Assembly: GCF_011617465.1 (NCBI RefSeq)
Contig: NZ_CP050153.1
Coordinates: 1,984,001-2,048,000, forward strand
Reading direction: 5' to 3'
Length of the DNA: 64,000 nt
DNA from: Brevibacterium pigmentatum
GTDB lineage: Bacteria; Actinomycetota; Actinomycetes; Actinomycetales; Brevibacteriaceae
Below are positions 1-9,149 of this stretch, in pieces. The position numbers and the translations under genes are program-made. The notes beneath the pieces are model-generated. The model did no database searches, was not told the origin of the DNA, and saw only the letters and a list, made by a program, of their open reading frames with translations. Within the stretch, counting starts at the first letter, position 1, and each line of letters starts with the position of its first letter.

Positions 1-1443
1 TCGGGCGTTGATCTCCTTCATCACCTGCGCAGCCACGGCGGCATCGCGGGTGCTCAGTTCGAGCGAGCCGAGGAAGTCGGCCGCTTCGTCGAGGGCGAGT
101 TCGGAGACCTCGGCGATGGATTTCTCGCCGACCTTGACGGCGAGGATCTCCGGCTTGAGGCGCGTGCCCTGGCAGCTGGCGCACGGGATCTCACGCATAT
201 AGGACTCGTAGCGTTCCCGCGACCAGTCGGATTCGGTTTCCTCGTGCTTGCGCTGAATGTACTGGTAGACGCCTTCGAAGCCCGTCGAGTACGTGCGTTC
301 ACGACCGAAGCGGTTCTTGTACTTGACGTGGACTTTGTAGTCCTTGCCCGTGAGAATCGCGGTCTTCGCGGTCTTCGGCAGCTTCTTCCACGGCGTCTTC
401 ATATCGAAGCCGAGCTCGTCGCCGAGGCCCTTGAGCAGACGGTTGAAGTACTTCGAGACCTGTTTGCCGCCCGACCAGGGGGCGATGGCTCCGGAACCGA
501 GGCTGAGGTCCTCGTCGGGGACGACGAGGTCTTCGTCAACCTGCAGACGAGTGCCGATGCCGTCGCAGGTGGGGCAGGCGCCGAAGGGCGAGTTGAAGGA
601 GAACGAGCGGGGTTCGATCTCGTCGATCGCCAGCGGGTGCTCGTTCGGGCACGACATGTGCTCGGAGAAGGTGCGGGTCGTGCCCTCGTCGACGAGTTCG
701 ATGTCGATGCGGCCGTCGGCGAGCCCCAGCGCGGTCTCGACGGAGTCGGTCAGGCGCGGACGCAGTCCGGATTTCGCCACGAGGCGGTCGACGACCACGG
801 AGATCGTGTGCTTGTACTGCTTCTCCAGGGTCGGCGGTTCGCTCAGGCTGATCTGCTCACCGTCGACGATGGCCCGGGAGAAGCCCTTGGACTGCAGATC
901 GGTGAAGAGGTCGACGAATTCGCCCTTGCGGGAGCGGACCACGGGTGCGAGGACGAGGAACTTCGTGCGCTCCTCGAGTTCGAGGAGCTGATCGACGATC
1001 TGCTGCGGGGTCTGCTTCGTGATGACCTCGCCGCAGACGGGGCAGTGCGGGATGCCGATCCGCGCCCACAGCAGGCGGAGGAAGTCGTAGACCTCGGTGA
1101 TCGTGCCGACGGTCGAACGCGGGTTGCGCGAGGTCGACTTCTGGTCGATCGACACCGCAGGAGACAGTCCTTCGATGAAGTCCACGTCGGGTTTGTCCAT
1201 CTGTCCGAGGAACATCCGCGCATAGGAGGACAGGGACTCGACGTAGCGTCGCTGTCCCTCGGCGAAGATCGTGTCGAAGGCCAGCGAGGATTTGCCGGAA
1301 CCGGACAAGCCGGTGAACACGACCATCGAGTCGCGCGGCAGCGCGATCTCGACGTTCTTGAGGTTGTGTGCGCGTGCGCCTTTCACCCACAGGGTGTCGA
1401 GATGGGAGACGCCTGTCACTTGCTCACCGTTATTGGTTTTCAT
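1..1443 (-). CDS. uvrA: UvrABC excinuclease subunit A (5' part of gene only)
   Basis: UvrA is the damage-recognition ATPase of nucleotide excision repair; it loads UvrB onto DNA. The gene runs off the left edge, so only about 480 of the usual ~950 residues are visible. The N-terminus shows the family pattern [11 protein letters not shown] followed by the Walker A loop GLSGSGKSS. Cys pairs CPVCG, CPTCDG and CASCQGT belong to the zinc modules, and the Q-loop stretch [17 protein letters not shown] is intact. The start is either ATG at 1443 or, more likely, GTG at 1419, which has GGTGAG a few bases upstream. UvrB lies 4 kb away on the same strand, separated by a helicase, yciI and terC. Confidence 0.95.
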   Translation of the reverse strand, partial: MKTNNGEQVTGVSHLDTLWVKGARAHNLKNVEIALPRDSMVVFTGLSGSGKSSLAFDTIFAEGQRRYVESLSSYARMFLGQMDKPDVDFIEGLSPAVSIDQKSTSRNPRSTVGTITEVYDFLRLLWARIGIPHCPVCGEVITKQTPQQIVDQLLELEERTKFLVLAPVVRSRKGEFVDLFTDLQSKGFSRAIVDGEQISLSEPPTLEKQYKHTISVVVDRLVAKSGLRPRLTDSVETALGLADGRIDIELVDEGTTRTFSEHMSCPNEHPLAIDEIEPRSFSFNSPFGACPTCDGIGTRLQVDEDLVVPDEDLSLGSGAIAPWSGGKQVSKYFNRLLKGLGDELGFDMKTPWKKLPKTAKTAILTGKDYKVHVKYKNRFGRERTYSTGFEGVYQYIQRKHEETESDWSRERYESYMREIPCASCQGTRLKPEILAVKVGEKSIAEVSELALDEAADFLGSLELSTRDAAVAAQVMKEINAR

Positions 1444-1500
1444 CACCTGACCACTGTATTACTCGGCACTGACATTGCTGTATTCGCAGCGGTTTCCGGC

Positions 1501-3996
1501 TCATCTGCCGATCTCTCCGACGGAGAGGATGCGGAGAACGATATCGCCGGATTCGTCGCTGGCGGCCACGTCCACCTCGGCGTCGATGGCCCAGTCCCTG
1601 TTGTCGTCGGGATCGGCGAGGATCTGTCGGACGCTCCATGTGTGCGAACCGGGTGTGATGTCGATATATTCCCGTCCGCGGGCCTTCTGGTCGACATGCA
1701 GCTCCCCGTATTCGTCGTAGAAGTCCTCGATCGCGTCCTCCCAGGCCCGGGAGTCGAATCCCGATTCGGCGTCGAGGCGGCCGAGCTCGGTGTAGTTCGC
1801 GCGTTCGGCCAGCAGCACGCGGTGGAACAGGGCGTTGCGGATCTCTGCGGTGAAGACCTTCGTGTTCTCGGAGAACCGGCGATCGAGTGCCGGCAGATCA
1901 TCGTCGTGTTCGGTGGGGTCGAGTCCCTGCAGGGTCCGCCATTCGTCGAGCAGCGACGAATCCGTCCGGGCGATGGTCTCCCCGAGCCATTCGATGATGG
2001 TCTCGAGTTCCTCGGTCCGGTTCTCTGCGGGGACGTTGTGGAGCAGTGCACGGTAGACGTCGGTGAGGTAGCGCAGCAGGCTGCCTTCGGCCCGGGCGAG
2101 GCTGTAGTAGCCGACGAACTGGGTGAAGCCCATCGCCTGCTCGATCATGTCGCGGACGACGGATTTGGGTTCGAAGCCGCCTCGGTGCAGCCAGGGATGG
2201 GTTTCGACGAAATGGTCGAAGGCCGGATCGAGCATCTCAGCCAGGGGTGCGGGGCTTTCGATCTCGTCGAGGATCGCCATGCGTTCGGCGTATTCGACGC
2301 CTTCGGCCTTGAGCTCGGCCAGGGTCTCCCCCTTGATCCTGTCGAGTTGGCCCTTCAGTATCTGGAACGGCACGGAGGTGGTCGCCTCGACGATGGACAC
2401 GACGTCGAGGGCGTAGGTGTCGTCGTCTTCGTCGAGCAGCTCGAGTGCGGCGAGGACGAAGGGCGCCAGCGGCTGGTTGAGCGCGAACTGCGGGCCGAGG
2501 TCCTGGGTGGCGATGAGCTCGCTGCCCCGGACCTCGATGAGTCCGGCGTCGATGAGGGAGCGTCCGATGCTGATCGCGGTCAGTTTGAGGTCGAGTCGGC
2601 GTTCCCGGGTCTCATGCGTCTTCTCGATGAAGTCGCTGATGGTCGCGACATCGGAGCCGGGGCGGGCGACGAGGTTGAGGATCGTCGAATGGTCGATCTT
2701 CATCCGGGGCCGCAGGGTCTCGGACTCGCCTTCGATGAGTTTGGTGAAGGTCTCTTCGGACCAACCGACGAAGCCCACCGGGGCGGCTTTCTTCTTGACC
2801 TTCTTCTTTTTCTTCTTGTCATCGTTCGCAGCCTTGGCTTCGGCCTTGAGGTTGTCGATGACGTGTTCGGGGGCTTGGGCGATCACGTAGCCGCGGGTGT
2901 CGAATCCGGCGCGGCCGGCACGTCCGGCGAGCTGTTGGAATTCGCGGACGCTGAGTCTGCGCATTTTCCGTCCGTCGAACTTCGTCAGTCCGGTCAGGAG
3001 CACGGAGCGGATGGGCACGTTGATGCCCACGCCGAGGGTGTCCGTGCCGGAGATGACGAGGAGCAGGCCCTTGAGCGCAAGCTGTTCGATGAGTCGGCGG
3101 TACTTCGGCAGCATTCCGGCGTGATGGACGCCGACGCCGTGCAGAAGCAGTTTGCGCAGGCTCTGCCCGAATCCCTTGCCGAAGGTGAAGCCCTTGATGG
3201 CTGCGGCGATCGCAGCTTTCTGCTCCTTGGAGGCGAGGTCGACCGAAAGCAGGTTGGTGGCGAGGTCGATGGCTCCGTTCTGGGAGTAGGAGACGACGTA
3301 GACCGGGGCTTTGTCGTTGCGGACGAGTCCGCGCAGAGTGTCAGAGAGCGTCTCCGTCGAGTATTCGTAGTCGAGTGGGACGGGCCTGGTCGCGGAGGTG
3401 ACCACGGAGGATCCGCGTCCGGTCGTCTCCGTCATGGTCGACCGGATGTCGGTCGTGTCGCCCAAAGTGGCGGACATGAGAACGAACTGGGTCTGCGGCA
3501 TCTCGAGGAGGGGCACCTGCCAGGCCCAGCCCCGGGAGGGATCGGCGACATAGTGGAACTCGTCCATGACGACCATTCCGGCGTCGAGCATTCCGCCCTC
3601 ACGCAGCGCCTGGTTGGCCAGGATCTCTGCCGTGGCGCAGATGACGGGAGCGTCGGGGTTGACCGTGGAGTCGCCGGTGATCATGCCGACGTTCTCGGCG
3701 CCGAAGGCGTTGATGAGGGAGAAGAACTTCTCGCTCACAAGGGCCTTGAGCGGGGCCGTGTAGTAGGACCGGATCCCCCGGGTGAAGGACTGGTAGAGCG
3801 CGAAGAGAGCGACAAGTGACTTCCCCGAACCGGTCGGGGTCGCCATGATCGTATTGTCGCCGGCGAGGATCGTGAGGAACGCCTCGTCCTGAGCCGGATA
3901 CGGCTCCACTCCGATCGCTTGGCAGTATTCGCCGAAGGACTCATAGATCGTGTCGTCGTCCGCGAATTCCGCTGGGATCTCCTGCAATCTGGCCAC
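1501..3996 (-). CDS. DExH-box superfamily 2 helicase with C-terminal DUF3516-type region
   Basis: This is a predicted ATP-dependent RNA/DNA helicase of the Ski2-like/DUF3516 family, about 831 aa. Seen in the sequence: Walker A ATPTGSGKS (residues ~52-60), Walker B as DEFH followed by YVADPSRGWAW (~145), motif III SATLG (~175), and motif VI QLAGRAGRAG. A lysine-rich linker of about ten Lys precedes a long C-terminal region typical of actinobacterial DUF3516 proteins. I chose GTG at 3996 because it begins at VARLQEIPAEF; the frame stays open to 4059, but that part overlaps the divergent promoter zone. A GGAAAGG lies upstream with long spacing. The substrate is unknown. It lies next to uvrA, but nothing in the sequence shows a repair role. 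Confidence 0.85.
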   Translation of the reverse strand: MARLQEIPAEFADDDTIYESFGEYCQAIGVEPYPAQDEAFLTILAGDNTIMATPTGSGKSLVALFALYQSFTRGIRSYYTAPLKALVSEKFFSLINAFGAENVGMITGDSTVNPDAPVICATAEILANQALREGGMLDAGMVVMDEFHYVADPSRGWAWQVPLLEMPQTQFVLMSATLGDTTDIRSTMTETTGRGSSVVTSATRPVPLDYEYSTETLSDTLRGLVRNDKAPVYVVSYSQNGAIDLATNLLSVDLASKEQKAAIAAAIKGFTFGKGFGQSLRKLLLHGVGVHHAGMLPKYRRLIEQLALKGLLLVISGTDTLGVGINVPIRSVLLTGLTKFDGRKMRRLSVREFQQLAGRAGRAGFDTRGYVIAQAPEHVIDNLKAEAKAANDDKKKKKKVKKKAAPVGFVGWSEETFTKLIEGESETLRPRMKIDHSTILNLVARPGSDVATISDFIEKTHETRERRLDLKLTAISIGRSLIDAGLIEVRGSELIATQDLGPQFALNQPLAPFVLAALELLDEDDDTYALDVVSIVEATTSVPFQILKGQLDRIKGETLAELKAEGVEYAERMAILDEIESPAPLAEMLDPAFDHFVETHPWLHRGGFEPKSVVRDMIEQAMGFTQFVGYYSLARAEGSLLRYLTDVYRALLHNVPAENRTEELETIIEWLGETIARTDSSLLDEWRTLQGLDPTEHDDDLPALDRRFSENTKVFTAEIRNALFHRVLLAERANYTELGRLDAESGFDSRAWEDAIEDFYDEYGELHVDQKARGREYIDITPGSHTWSVRQILADPDDNRDWAIDAEVDVAASDESGDIVLRILSVGEIGR

Positions 3997-4017
3997 GCTG
4001 ATGCACAGACCTTTCCG

Positions 4018-4025
4018 ATTAGACT
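4018..4025. promoter_or_regulatory. Overlapping divergent -10 elements for the helicase gene and yciI
   Basis: On the minus strand TCTAAT (4018-4023) matches TATAAT at five of six bases and points toward the helicase start at 3996. On the plus strand TAGACT (4020-4025) points toward yciI. The two boxes overlap by four bases, so the two promoters could exclude each other. Neither has a convincing -35 box. Inference only. Confidence 0.4.
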
Positions 4026-4061
4026 GGTTCCATCCTATTGCTCGACACCGAGGAGTCACAT

Positions 4062-4352
4062 ATGCCGGTCTTCGCCGTCACCTATCACTACGGTCCCGAT
4101 ACCGATACGCGGATGGAGCACCGCCCCGCGCACCGTCAATGGCAGGCGGAGATGAATGAGGCCGGAACGATCCTCGCCTCCGGTCCCCTGGACAACGATC
4201 CGCAGCCGGGAGGTCTGCTGATCCTCCGCGCCGCCGACCGTGCAGAGGTCGAAGGGCACCTGGCCGCCGATCCCTATGCCTCGCTCGGTGTCATCGAGTC
4301 GACGGACATCCGCGAGTGGACTCCCGTGTTCGGGCCCTTCGCCCAGGGCTGA
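4062..4352 (+). CDS. YciI family protein
   Basis: A 96-residue single-domain protein of the YciI/YCII fold (dimeric alpha+beta barrel). Seen: N-terminus MPVFAVTYHYGPD, the family His in EHRPAHRQW, the Gly-Pro of ASGPLDND, the GGLLIL strand, and the DPYA motif (HLAADPYASLGVIES). Family members are thought to have enzyme-like roles related to muconolactone isomerase, but few have a proven substrate. The ATG at 4062 is preceded by GAGGAG at good spacing; an in-frame ATG at 4038 lacks this. It is divergent from the helicase gene and convergent with terC, with three strong hairpins after the stop. Confidence 0.85.
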   Translation: MPVFAVTYHYGPDTDTRMEHRPAHRQWQAEMNEAGTILASGPLDNDPQPGGLLILRAADRAEVEGHLAADPYASLGVIESTDIREWTPVFGPFAQG

Positions 4353-4366
4353 GCGGCCTCCTTCCG

Positions 4367-4467
4367 GTTCGGGTCTGCCCGGACGGAGCAGACCCGAACG
4401 GGGTCCGTCTCGAGAGATCGAGACGGACCCCGCTCGTTCTGTGCCGACACCGAGGCGGTGTCGGCAC
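4367..4467. terminator. Three consecutive perfect hairpins between convergent yciI and terC
   Basis: Hairpin 1 pairs 4367-4378 with 4388-4399 (12 bp). Hairpin 2 pairs 4400-4413 with 4418-4431 (14 bp, GAGA loop). Hairpin 3 pairs 4441-4452 with 4456-4467 (12 bp, 3-nt loop). All three stems are perfect, and the first two abut. They lie 14 nt after the yciI stop and 17 nt after the terC stop on the other strand, so they probably end transcription in both directions. No U-tract is present, as is common in high-GC terminators. Confidence 0.8.
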
Positions 4468-4484
4468 GACCGAATCCGATCGGC

Positions 4485-5552
4485 TCAGGCCTCTTCGGAC
4501 TCGTCCGACTGGTCGGCGCTGACGTCCTTGAAGGAGATTCCGTCCTTCTTCATCTTCATCAGCGAGGCGATCGTGGCGACCGCCATGGCGAGGACGATGA
4601 CGGTCAGGGACAGCCACGTCGGCACCTCGGGGATCGAATGTCCCCACGCCAGGAACTCCCAATCGCTCGAGTGCAGAGCGTGGATGATGAGCTTGATGCC
4701 GATGAACCCGAGGATCGCAGCGATTCCGTAGTGGAGGTACACGAGCTTGTCGACGAGCCCTCCGAGTAGGAAGTACAGCTGACGCAGCCCCATGAGGGCG
4801 AACACGTTCGCGGTGAACACGAGGAACGCATTCTGCGTGACGCCGAAGATCGCGGGGATCGAGTCGAGTGCGAACATCACATCGGTCGAGCCGATGGCGA
4901 TGAACACGATGAACATCGGGGTCCAGTACTTCTTGTTGTCGTCGAGGGTCACCCGCAGCTTGTTGCCGTGGTATTCGTCGACGACGTTGATCCGCTTCCG
5001 TAGGAACCGGATGAGGCCGTTCTCGCCGTCGCCCTCGTCTTCGGAGCTGAAGGCCTGACGGTAGGCGACGATGAGGAGGAAGATGCCGAAGATGAAGAAG
5101 ACTTCGACGAAGGCGCTGATGATCGCCGCACCCGCGAGAATAAAGATGCCGCGGAAAATGATGGCGATGATGATGCCGACCATGAGCACTTCCTGCTGGT
5201 ACTTCCGCGGTACCGAGAAGCTGCCCATGATGATGATGAAGACGAACAGGTTATCGATGCTCAATGAGTACTCGAGCAGCCAGCCGGTGAGGAATTCGCT
5301 GCCGTGCTGGGCATCGCCGATGGCGAAGAGTGCGCCGGCGAAGATCAGAGCCAGGGCGACGTAGAACGCGACCCAGATGCTCGCTTCCCGCATCGACGGG
5401 GTGTGTGGTCGCTTGACGACCAGCAGGAGGTCGAAGACGAGGATCGCAACGACGATGATTCCCGAGGTGATCATGAACCAGACGGGAATCGGAGATTCGC
5501 TCGCTGCAGCGGCGCTGCCGCCGGCCGCGAGCGTGGAGGACAGAATATCCAT
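4485..5552 (-). CDS. TerC family integral membrane protein (probable Mn2+ exporter)
   Basis: A 355-residue polytopic membrane protein of the TerC/Alx family. Seen: about eight hydrophobic segments; the acidic membrane motifs YSLSIDNLFVF and STDVMFALDSIPAIFGVTQN, which are the two conserved Asp regions of TerC; and a charged cytosolic loop (residues ~190-215). Some TerC/Alx relatives export manganese, either alone or during exoenzyme metallation. Here a yybP-ykoY (Mn2+) riboswitch precedes the gene, which strongly suggests manganese efflux. The start is ATG at 5552 with GAAAGG eight bases upstream; the frame stays open to 5711, but that part is the riboswitch. The C-terminus is acidic (QSDESEEA). 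Confidence 0.92.
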   Translation of the reverse strand: MDILSSTLAAGGSAAAASESPIPVWFMITSGIIVVAILVFDLLLVVKRPHTPSMREASIWVAFYVALALIFAGALFAIGDAQHGSEFLTGWLLEYSLSIDNLFVFIIIMGSFSVPRKYQQEVLMVGIIIAIIFRGIFILAGAAIISAFVEVFFIFGIFLLIVAYRQAFSSEDEGDGENGLIRFLRKRINVVDEYHGNKLRVTLDDNKKYWTPMFIVFIAIGSTDVMFALDSIPAIFGVTQNAFLVFTANVFALMGLRQLYFLLGGLVDKLVYLHYGIAAILGFIGIKLIIHALHSSDWEFLAWGHSIPEVPTWLSLTVIVLAMAVATIASLMKMKKDGISFKDVSADQSDESEEA

Positions 5553-5585
5553 GGATGCCTTTCGTGGTGAACAGGATGTATCCAG

Positions 5586-5690
5586 GTCGAAAGTCTCTCC
5601 CACGCGGTGAAGCTGCGTGCGCTCCGCGGCCGGACCCCGTGAGGGGTCGTGGTGACGACCGCGGATGGACGGGATACTCCCTTTCGCCAG
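5586..5690 (-). promoter_or_regulatory. yybP-ykoY manganese riboswitch upstream of terC
   Basis: Read on the minus strand, the leader begins GGCGAAAGGGAGTA and ends GGGAGAGACTTTCG. CGAAAG (5681-5686) pairs with CTTTCG (5588-5593) to close the element. Between them lie GTCGTCA, the same heptamer found in the Bacillus yybP leader, and an internal CCCCTCACGGGG hairpin. GGGAGTA and GAGAC(C/T)TT at the two ends are hallmark parts of this riboswitch family, which senses Mn2+. The gene downstream is terC, a classical target. The element ends about 34 nt before the ATG, so control may be at translation or at termination. Confidence 0.85.
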
Positions 5691-5697
5691 CACACCA

Positions 5698-5703
5698 GTA
5701 TAA
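5698..5703 (-). promoter_or_regulatory. -10 box of the terC riboswitch promoter
   Basis: TATACT on the minus strand, five of six bases matching TATAAT. The predicted transcription start, about 7 nt downstream (~5690), coincides with the first base of the riboswitch. No clear -35 box is seen. Confidence 0.6.
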
Positions 5704-5738
5704 ACACGCAAGCATCACTCGCGCTTCACCGGTGCGGC

Positions 5739-7871
5739 TCAGGCGTGCCCGGCCTCCTTCATCTGACGCAGCTCCTGCTTGAGATCGGAGAGCTCATCAC
5801 GCAGTCGCGCGGCGAGCTCGAACTGCAGCTCCGCGGCCGCCGTATGCATCTGCGAGGTCAGCGATTCGATGAGCTCGGTGAGGTCGGCAGCCGGCGGACG
5901 CAGCGAACCGGGCTTGCCGGCGGCTTCCCTCTGTTCGTCGGTCAGCGTCGAGTTGTAACCGCGCTTGCCCTTTCCGTAGTCGAATTCGGTGAGCAGCTCG
6001 CGGGTGTCCTCGTCTTCGCGCTGCAGACGTTCGGTGATGTCTGCGATCCGCTTGACCAGCGGTGCCGGGTCGATTCCGTGCTCTTCGTTGTAGGCGATCT
6101 GAATGGCCCGCCTGCGGTCGGTCTCGTCGATGGCGGTGCGCATCGAATCCGTGATCGTATCGGCGTACATGTGCACCTGGCCGTTGAGGTTACGTGCGGC
6201 ACGACCGATCGTCTGGATGAGCGAGGTCGATGACCGGAGGAAGCCTTCCTTGTCGGCGTCGAGGATCGCCACGAGGGAGACTTCGGGAAGGTCGAGGCCC
6301 TCACGCAGCAGGTTGATGCCGACCAGCACATCGAACTCACCGGCCCGCAGCTCTGTGAGCAGTTCCACACGGCGAAGAGTGTCGACGTCGGAGTGGAGGT
6401 ACTGGACGCGGATGTCGTGTTCGAGCAGATAGTCGGTGAGATCTTCGGCCATCTTCTTCGTCAGCGTCGTCACGAGCACACGCTCGTTCGCGTCGACGCG
6501 CGTCTTGATCTCATCGAGCAGATCGTCGATCTGGCCCTTCGTCGGTTTGACCTTGATCTCGGGGTCGACGAGGCCGGTGGGACGGATGATCTGCTGGACG
6601 TAGCCGTTGGAATTGCCGAGTTCGAAGTTGCCGGGGGTGGCGGACAGGTACACGCTCTGTCCCACCCGCTCCCGGAACTCGTCGAACTTCAGCGGCCGGT
6701 TGTCCATGGCACTGGGCAGGCGGAATCCATGTTCGACGAGGGTGCGCTTGCGCGACATATCGCCTTCGTACATGCCGCCGATCTGCGGCACCGTGACATG
6801 GGATTCGTCGATGACGAGGAGGAAGTCCTCGGGGAAGTAGTCGAGCAGACAGTTCGGCGCCGAACCGGGATCGCGACCGTCGATGTGCCGGGAGTAGTTC
6901 TCGATCCCGGATGTGAAGCCCATCGACTCCATCATCTCGAGGTCATAGGTCGTGCGCATCTTCAGCCGCTGCGCTTCGAGCAGCTTGTTCTGCGACTCGA
7001 ACTCGCTCAGGCGTTTCTGCAGCTCCTCCTCGATCCCGCTGATGGCCGTCGCCATCCGGTTCTCACCGGCGACATAGTGGCTGGCCGGGAACACGTGGAT
7101 GGTGTCCTCGTCGCGGACGATCTCACCCGTCAGCGGGTGGAGGGTCTGCAGCGATTCGATCTCATCGCCGAAGAATTCGATCCGCAGAGCGAGTTCCTCG
7201 TACTGCGGGATGATCTCGACGGTGTCTCCGCGGACCCGGAAGGTGCCGCGGGTGAAGGCCATATCATTGCGGGCGTACTGCATGGACACGAAGCGTTTGA
7301 GCAGTTCGTCCCGGTCGCATTCGTCGCCCTTGTGGAGGGTGACCATCCGGTCGACATACTCCTCCGGAGTGCCAAGACCGTAGATGCACGACACCGTCGA
7401 GACGACGACGACATCACGCCTGGTCAGCAGAGAGTTCGTGGCCGAGTGGCGCAGACGCTCGACTTCGTCGTTGATCGAGGAGTCCTTCTCGATGAACGTG
7501 TCCGTCTGCGGCACATAGGCTTCCGGCTGGTAGTAGTCGTAGTAGGAGACGAAGTACTCGACAGCATTGTTGGGCAGCAGCTGTCGGAATTCGTTGGCCA
7601 GCTGTGCTGCCAGTGTCTTGTTCGGCGCCATGATCAGCGTCGGTCTCTGCACCTGCTCGATGAGCCATGCCGTCGTCGCCGACTTGCCCGTACCGGTGGC
7701 ACCGAGGAGGACGATGTCGCGCTCCCCCGCGTCAAGGCGTTCGGAGATCTCCTTGATCGCCGTCGGCTGATCACCGGAGGGCGAGTACTCGGAGACGACT
7801 TCGAAGGGCGCCACCTCGCGGGTGACGTCGGGGCGGTGGCCGATCGCTGGCAGGGGGCGTTCTGAGCTCAT
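5739..7871 (-). CDS. uvrB: UvrABC excinuclease subunit B
   Basis: UvrB is the helicase-like damage verifier of nucleotide excision repair. It is loaded by UvrA and recruits UvrC. The product is 710 aa. Seen: Walker A GATGTGKS (57-64); the beta-hairpin [12 protein letters not shown] (~110-121) that clamps damaged DNA; helicase motifs including [19 protein letters not shown] and QTIGRAARN; and a C-terminal UVR coiled-coil motif (~665-705, [17 protein letters not shown]) for UvrC binding. ATG at 7871 lies 6 nt after a TAGGGT -10 box with no ribosome binding site, so the message is probably leaderless. The next gene upstream is coaE. Confidence 0.97.
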   Translation of the reverse strand: MSSERPLPAIGHRPDVTREVAPFEVVSEYSPSGDQPTAIKEISERLDAGERDIVLLGATGTGKSATTAWLIEQVQRPTLIMAPNKTLAAQLANEFRQLLPNNAVEYFVSYYDYYQPEAYVPQTDTFIEKDSSINDEVERLRHSATNSLLTRRDVVVVSTVSCIYGLGTPEEYVDRMVTLHKGDECDRDELLKRFVSMQYARNDMAFTRGTFRVRGDTVEIIPQYEELALRIEFFGDEIESLQTLHPLTGEIVRDEDTIHVFPASHYVAGENRMATAISGIEEELQKRLSEFESQNKLLEAQRLKMRTTYDLEMMESMGFTSGIENYSRHIDGRDPGSAPNCLLDYFPEDFLLVIDESHVTVPQIGGMYEGDMSRKRTLVEHGFRLPSAMDNRPLKFDEFRERVGQSVYLSATPGNFELGNSNGYVQQIIRPTGLVDPEIKVKPTKGQIDDLLDEIKTRVDANERVLVTTLTKKMAEDLTDYLLEHDIRVQYLHSDVDTLRRVELLTELRAGEFDVLVGINLLREGLDLPEVSLVAILDADKEGFLRSSTSLIQTIGRAARNLNGQVHMYADTITDSMRTAIDETDRRRAIQIAYNEEHGIDPAPLVKRIADITERLQREDEDTRELLTEFDYGKGKRGYNSTLTDEQREAAGKPGSLRPPAADLTELIESLTSQMHTAAAELQFELAARLRDELSDLKQELRQMKEAGHA

Positions 7872-7877
7872 AGTCCA

Positions 7878-7883
7878 ACCCTA
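7878..7883 (-). promoter_or_regulatory. -10 box for probable leaderless uvrB transcript
   Basis: TAGGGT on the minus strand, then TGGACT, then the uvrB ATG. The 6-nt spacing would place the transcription start on or next to the start codon. No Shine-Dalgarno sequence is seen. Confidence 0.5.
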
Positions 7884-7961
7884 GCCCCCGGCCCTGACAT
7901 TGGGCAGGCCGGAGCCGGAACGAGGCCACCGACTGAATGCCTGGTGCCGTATGTCACCGCG

Positions 7962-9137
7962 TCAGTCGAAGCTGTCGGGAACGAGCCTGCGACGCATCTC
8001 GAGGAAGTACAATTCCTTCGACTCCGCATAGGTTCGCGTCATCTGCGCGTCCGTCACGCCTGCTGCCTTCGCTTCGGCGGCGAGTTCGCGCTTCACCTGC
8101 AGGTACCTCTCCCGCTCCCCCGCATCCTCGGTGAGCAGGTCCCGGAATGCTCGGGCGAAGTGCGCACCGACGGAGTCGGCTGTGCGCACATGCAGGTTGA
8201 CGGCCCGACCAGGATCCGTGTTCGCGTGGAACCACTTCGGCTCGGTTCCGCCCTCGCCGAGGTGGTCACTCATCTCTGTGCCCGGATACCCGAGCTCGGC
8301 CAATCGAGGCTCCAGCTCCCGGGCGGCGATGAGATCGGGGACGAGGAGCTGCAGGTCGATGACGTCCTTGGCGGGCAGTCCCGGCACCGAGGTGGAGCCG
8401 ATGTGTTCGACGGTGAATTCGTCGCTGGTGCCGTGCCTCAGCTTTGCGACCACTCGCTGTGCGTCACCTGCCCAGTCCGCGTCTGCGGGGTCGACGAGGT
8501 CCAGAACAGTTCGCGGGGCCCGCCGGCCGGCCGTGAGATTGGCGGCGAAAGGGCGGATCCGCGATTCGATGAGGTGTCCGACGGCAGCTTTCGTCTCCGC
8601 GACCGAACCGGAGTTGTCGATGATGACGTCACAGGCCGCGCGGCGGGTTTCGTCGTCGGCTTGGCGGGAGATCCGTGCGGCGGCGTCGTCGCGGCCCATT
8701 CCGCGGGAGTCCATGAGTCTGCGCAGCCGCACCTCGGCGGGCACATCGACGAGGAGGTTGAGGTGGTAGGCAGGTGTCATCGAGTTCTCGACGAGCAGCG
8801 GCACGTCGTGGACGACGATCTCGGCATCGGCGTGACTCGCGAAGTGTTCGGCCGTGCGGTCGCGGATCGCCGGATGCATGAGTCCATTGAGCTGTGCCGT
8901 GCGGTCGGAATCGACGAAGGCCGCCGATGCCAGGGCCGGTCGGTTGAGCGAACCGTCGGGCAGCAGCACCTCGGCCCCGAAGGTCTCGGCCAGCCTCTCG
9001 AGCAGAGGCTGTCCGGGTTCGACGACTTCGCGGGCGATCTTATCGGCGTCGACGAGCACTGCCCCGTGGTCGACGAGCATCGCGGACACCGTTGACTTTC
9101 CGGCGCCGATTCCGCCGGTGAGACCGATTCTCAGCAT
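7962..9137 (-). CDS. coaE: Dephospho-CoA kinase fused to a GrpB domain
   Basis: The N-terminal ~195 residues are dephospho-CoA kinase, the last step of CoA synthesis (3'-phosphorylation of dephospho-CoA). Seen: Walker A GLTGGIGAGKST at the very N-terminus, VLVDADKIAREVV, VVHDVPLLVE and the lid-like RRLMDSRGM. Residues ~205-391 form a GrpB/UPF0157 domain with its signature EHIGSTSVPGLPAKDVIDLQ and FHANTDPGRAVNLHVR. This fusion is known in actinomycetes, including mycobacteria; the GrpB part belongs to the nucleotidyltransferase fold, and its role is unsettled. ATG at 9137 follows a TAGGAT box by 6 nt, so the message is probably leaderless. Confidence 0.94.
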   Translation of the reverse strand: MLRIGLTGGIGAGKSTVSAMLVDHGAVLVDADKIAREVVEPGQPLLERLAETFGAEVLLPDGSLNRPALASAAFVDSDRTAQLNGLMHPAIRDRTAEHFASHADAEIVVHDVPLLVENSMTPAYHLNLLVDVPAEVRLRRLMDSRGMGRDDAAARISRQADDETRRAACDVIIDNSGSVAETKAAVGHLIESRIRPFAANLTAGRRAPRTVLDLVDPADADWAGDAQRVVAKLRHGTSDEFTVEHIGSTSVPGLPAKDVIDLQLLVPDLIAARELEPRLAELGYPGTEMSDHLGEGGTEPKWFHANTDPGRAVNLHVRTADSVGAHFARAFRDLLTEDAGERERYLQVKRELAAEAKAAGVTDAQMTRTYAESKELYFLEMRRRLVPDSFD

Positions 9138-9143
9138 GGGATC

Positions 9144-9149
9144 ATCCTA
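9144..9149 (-). promoter_or_regulatory. -10 box for leaderless coaE, overlapping the stop codon of the preceding gene
   Basis: TAGGAT on the minus strand; its first three bases are the TAG stop of the membrane protein gene that ends at 9147. GATCCC (6 nt) separates it from the coaE ATG. Confidence 0.5.

Noticed and set aside
244..3819. A 1191-residue plus-strand open frame opposite uvrA and the helicase gene
   Set aside because: It covers two clear minus-strand genes, has the acidic, Gly/Val/Asp-rich composition typical of antisense frames in high-GC coding DNA, and shows no domain.
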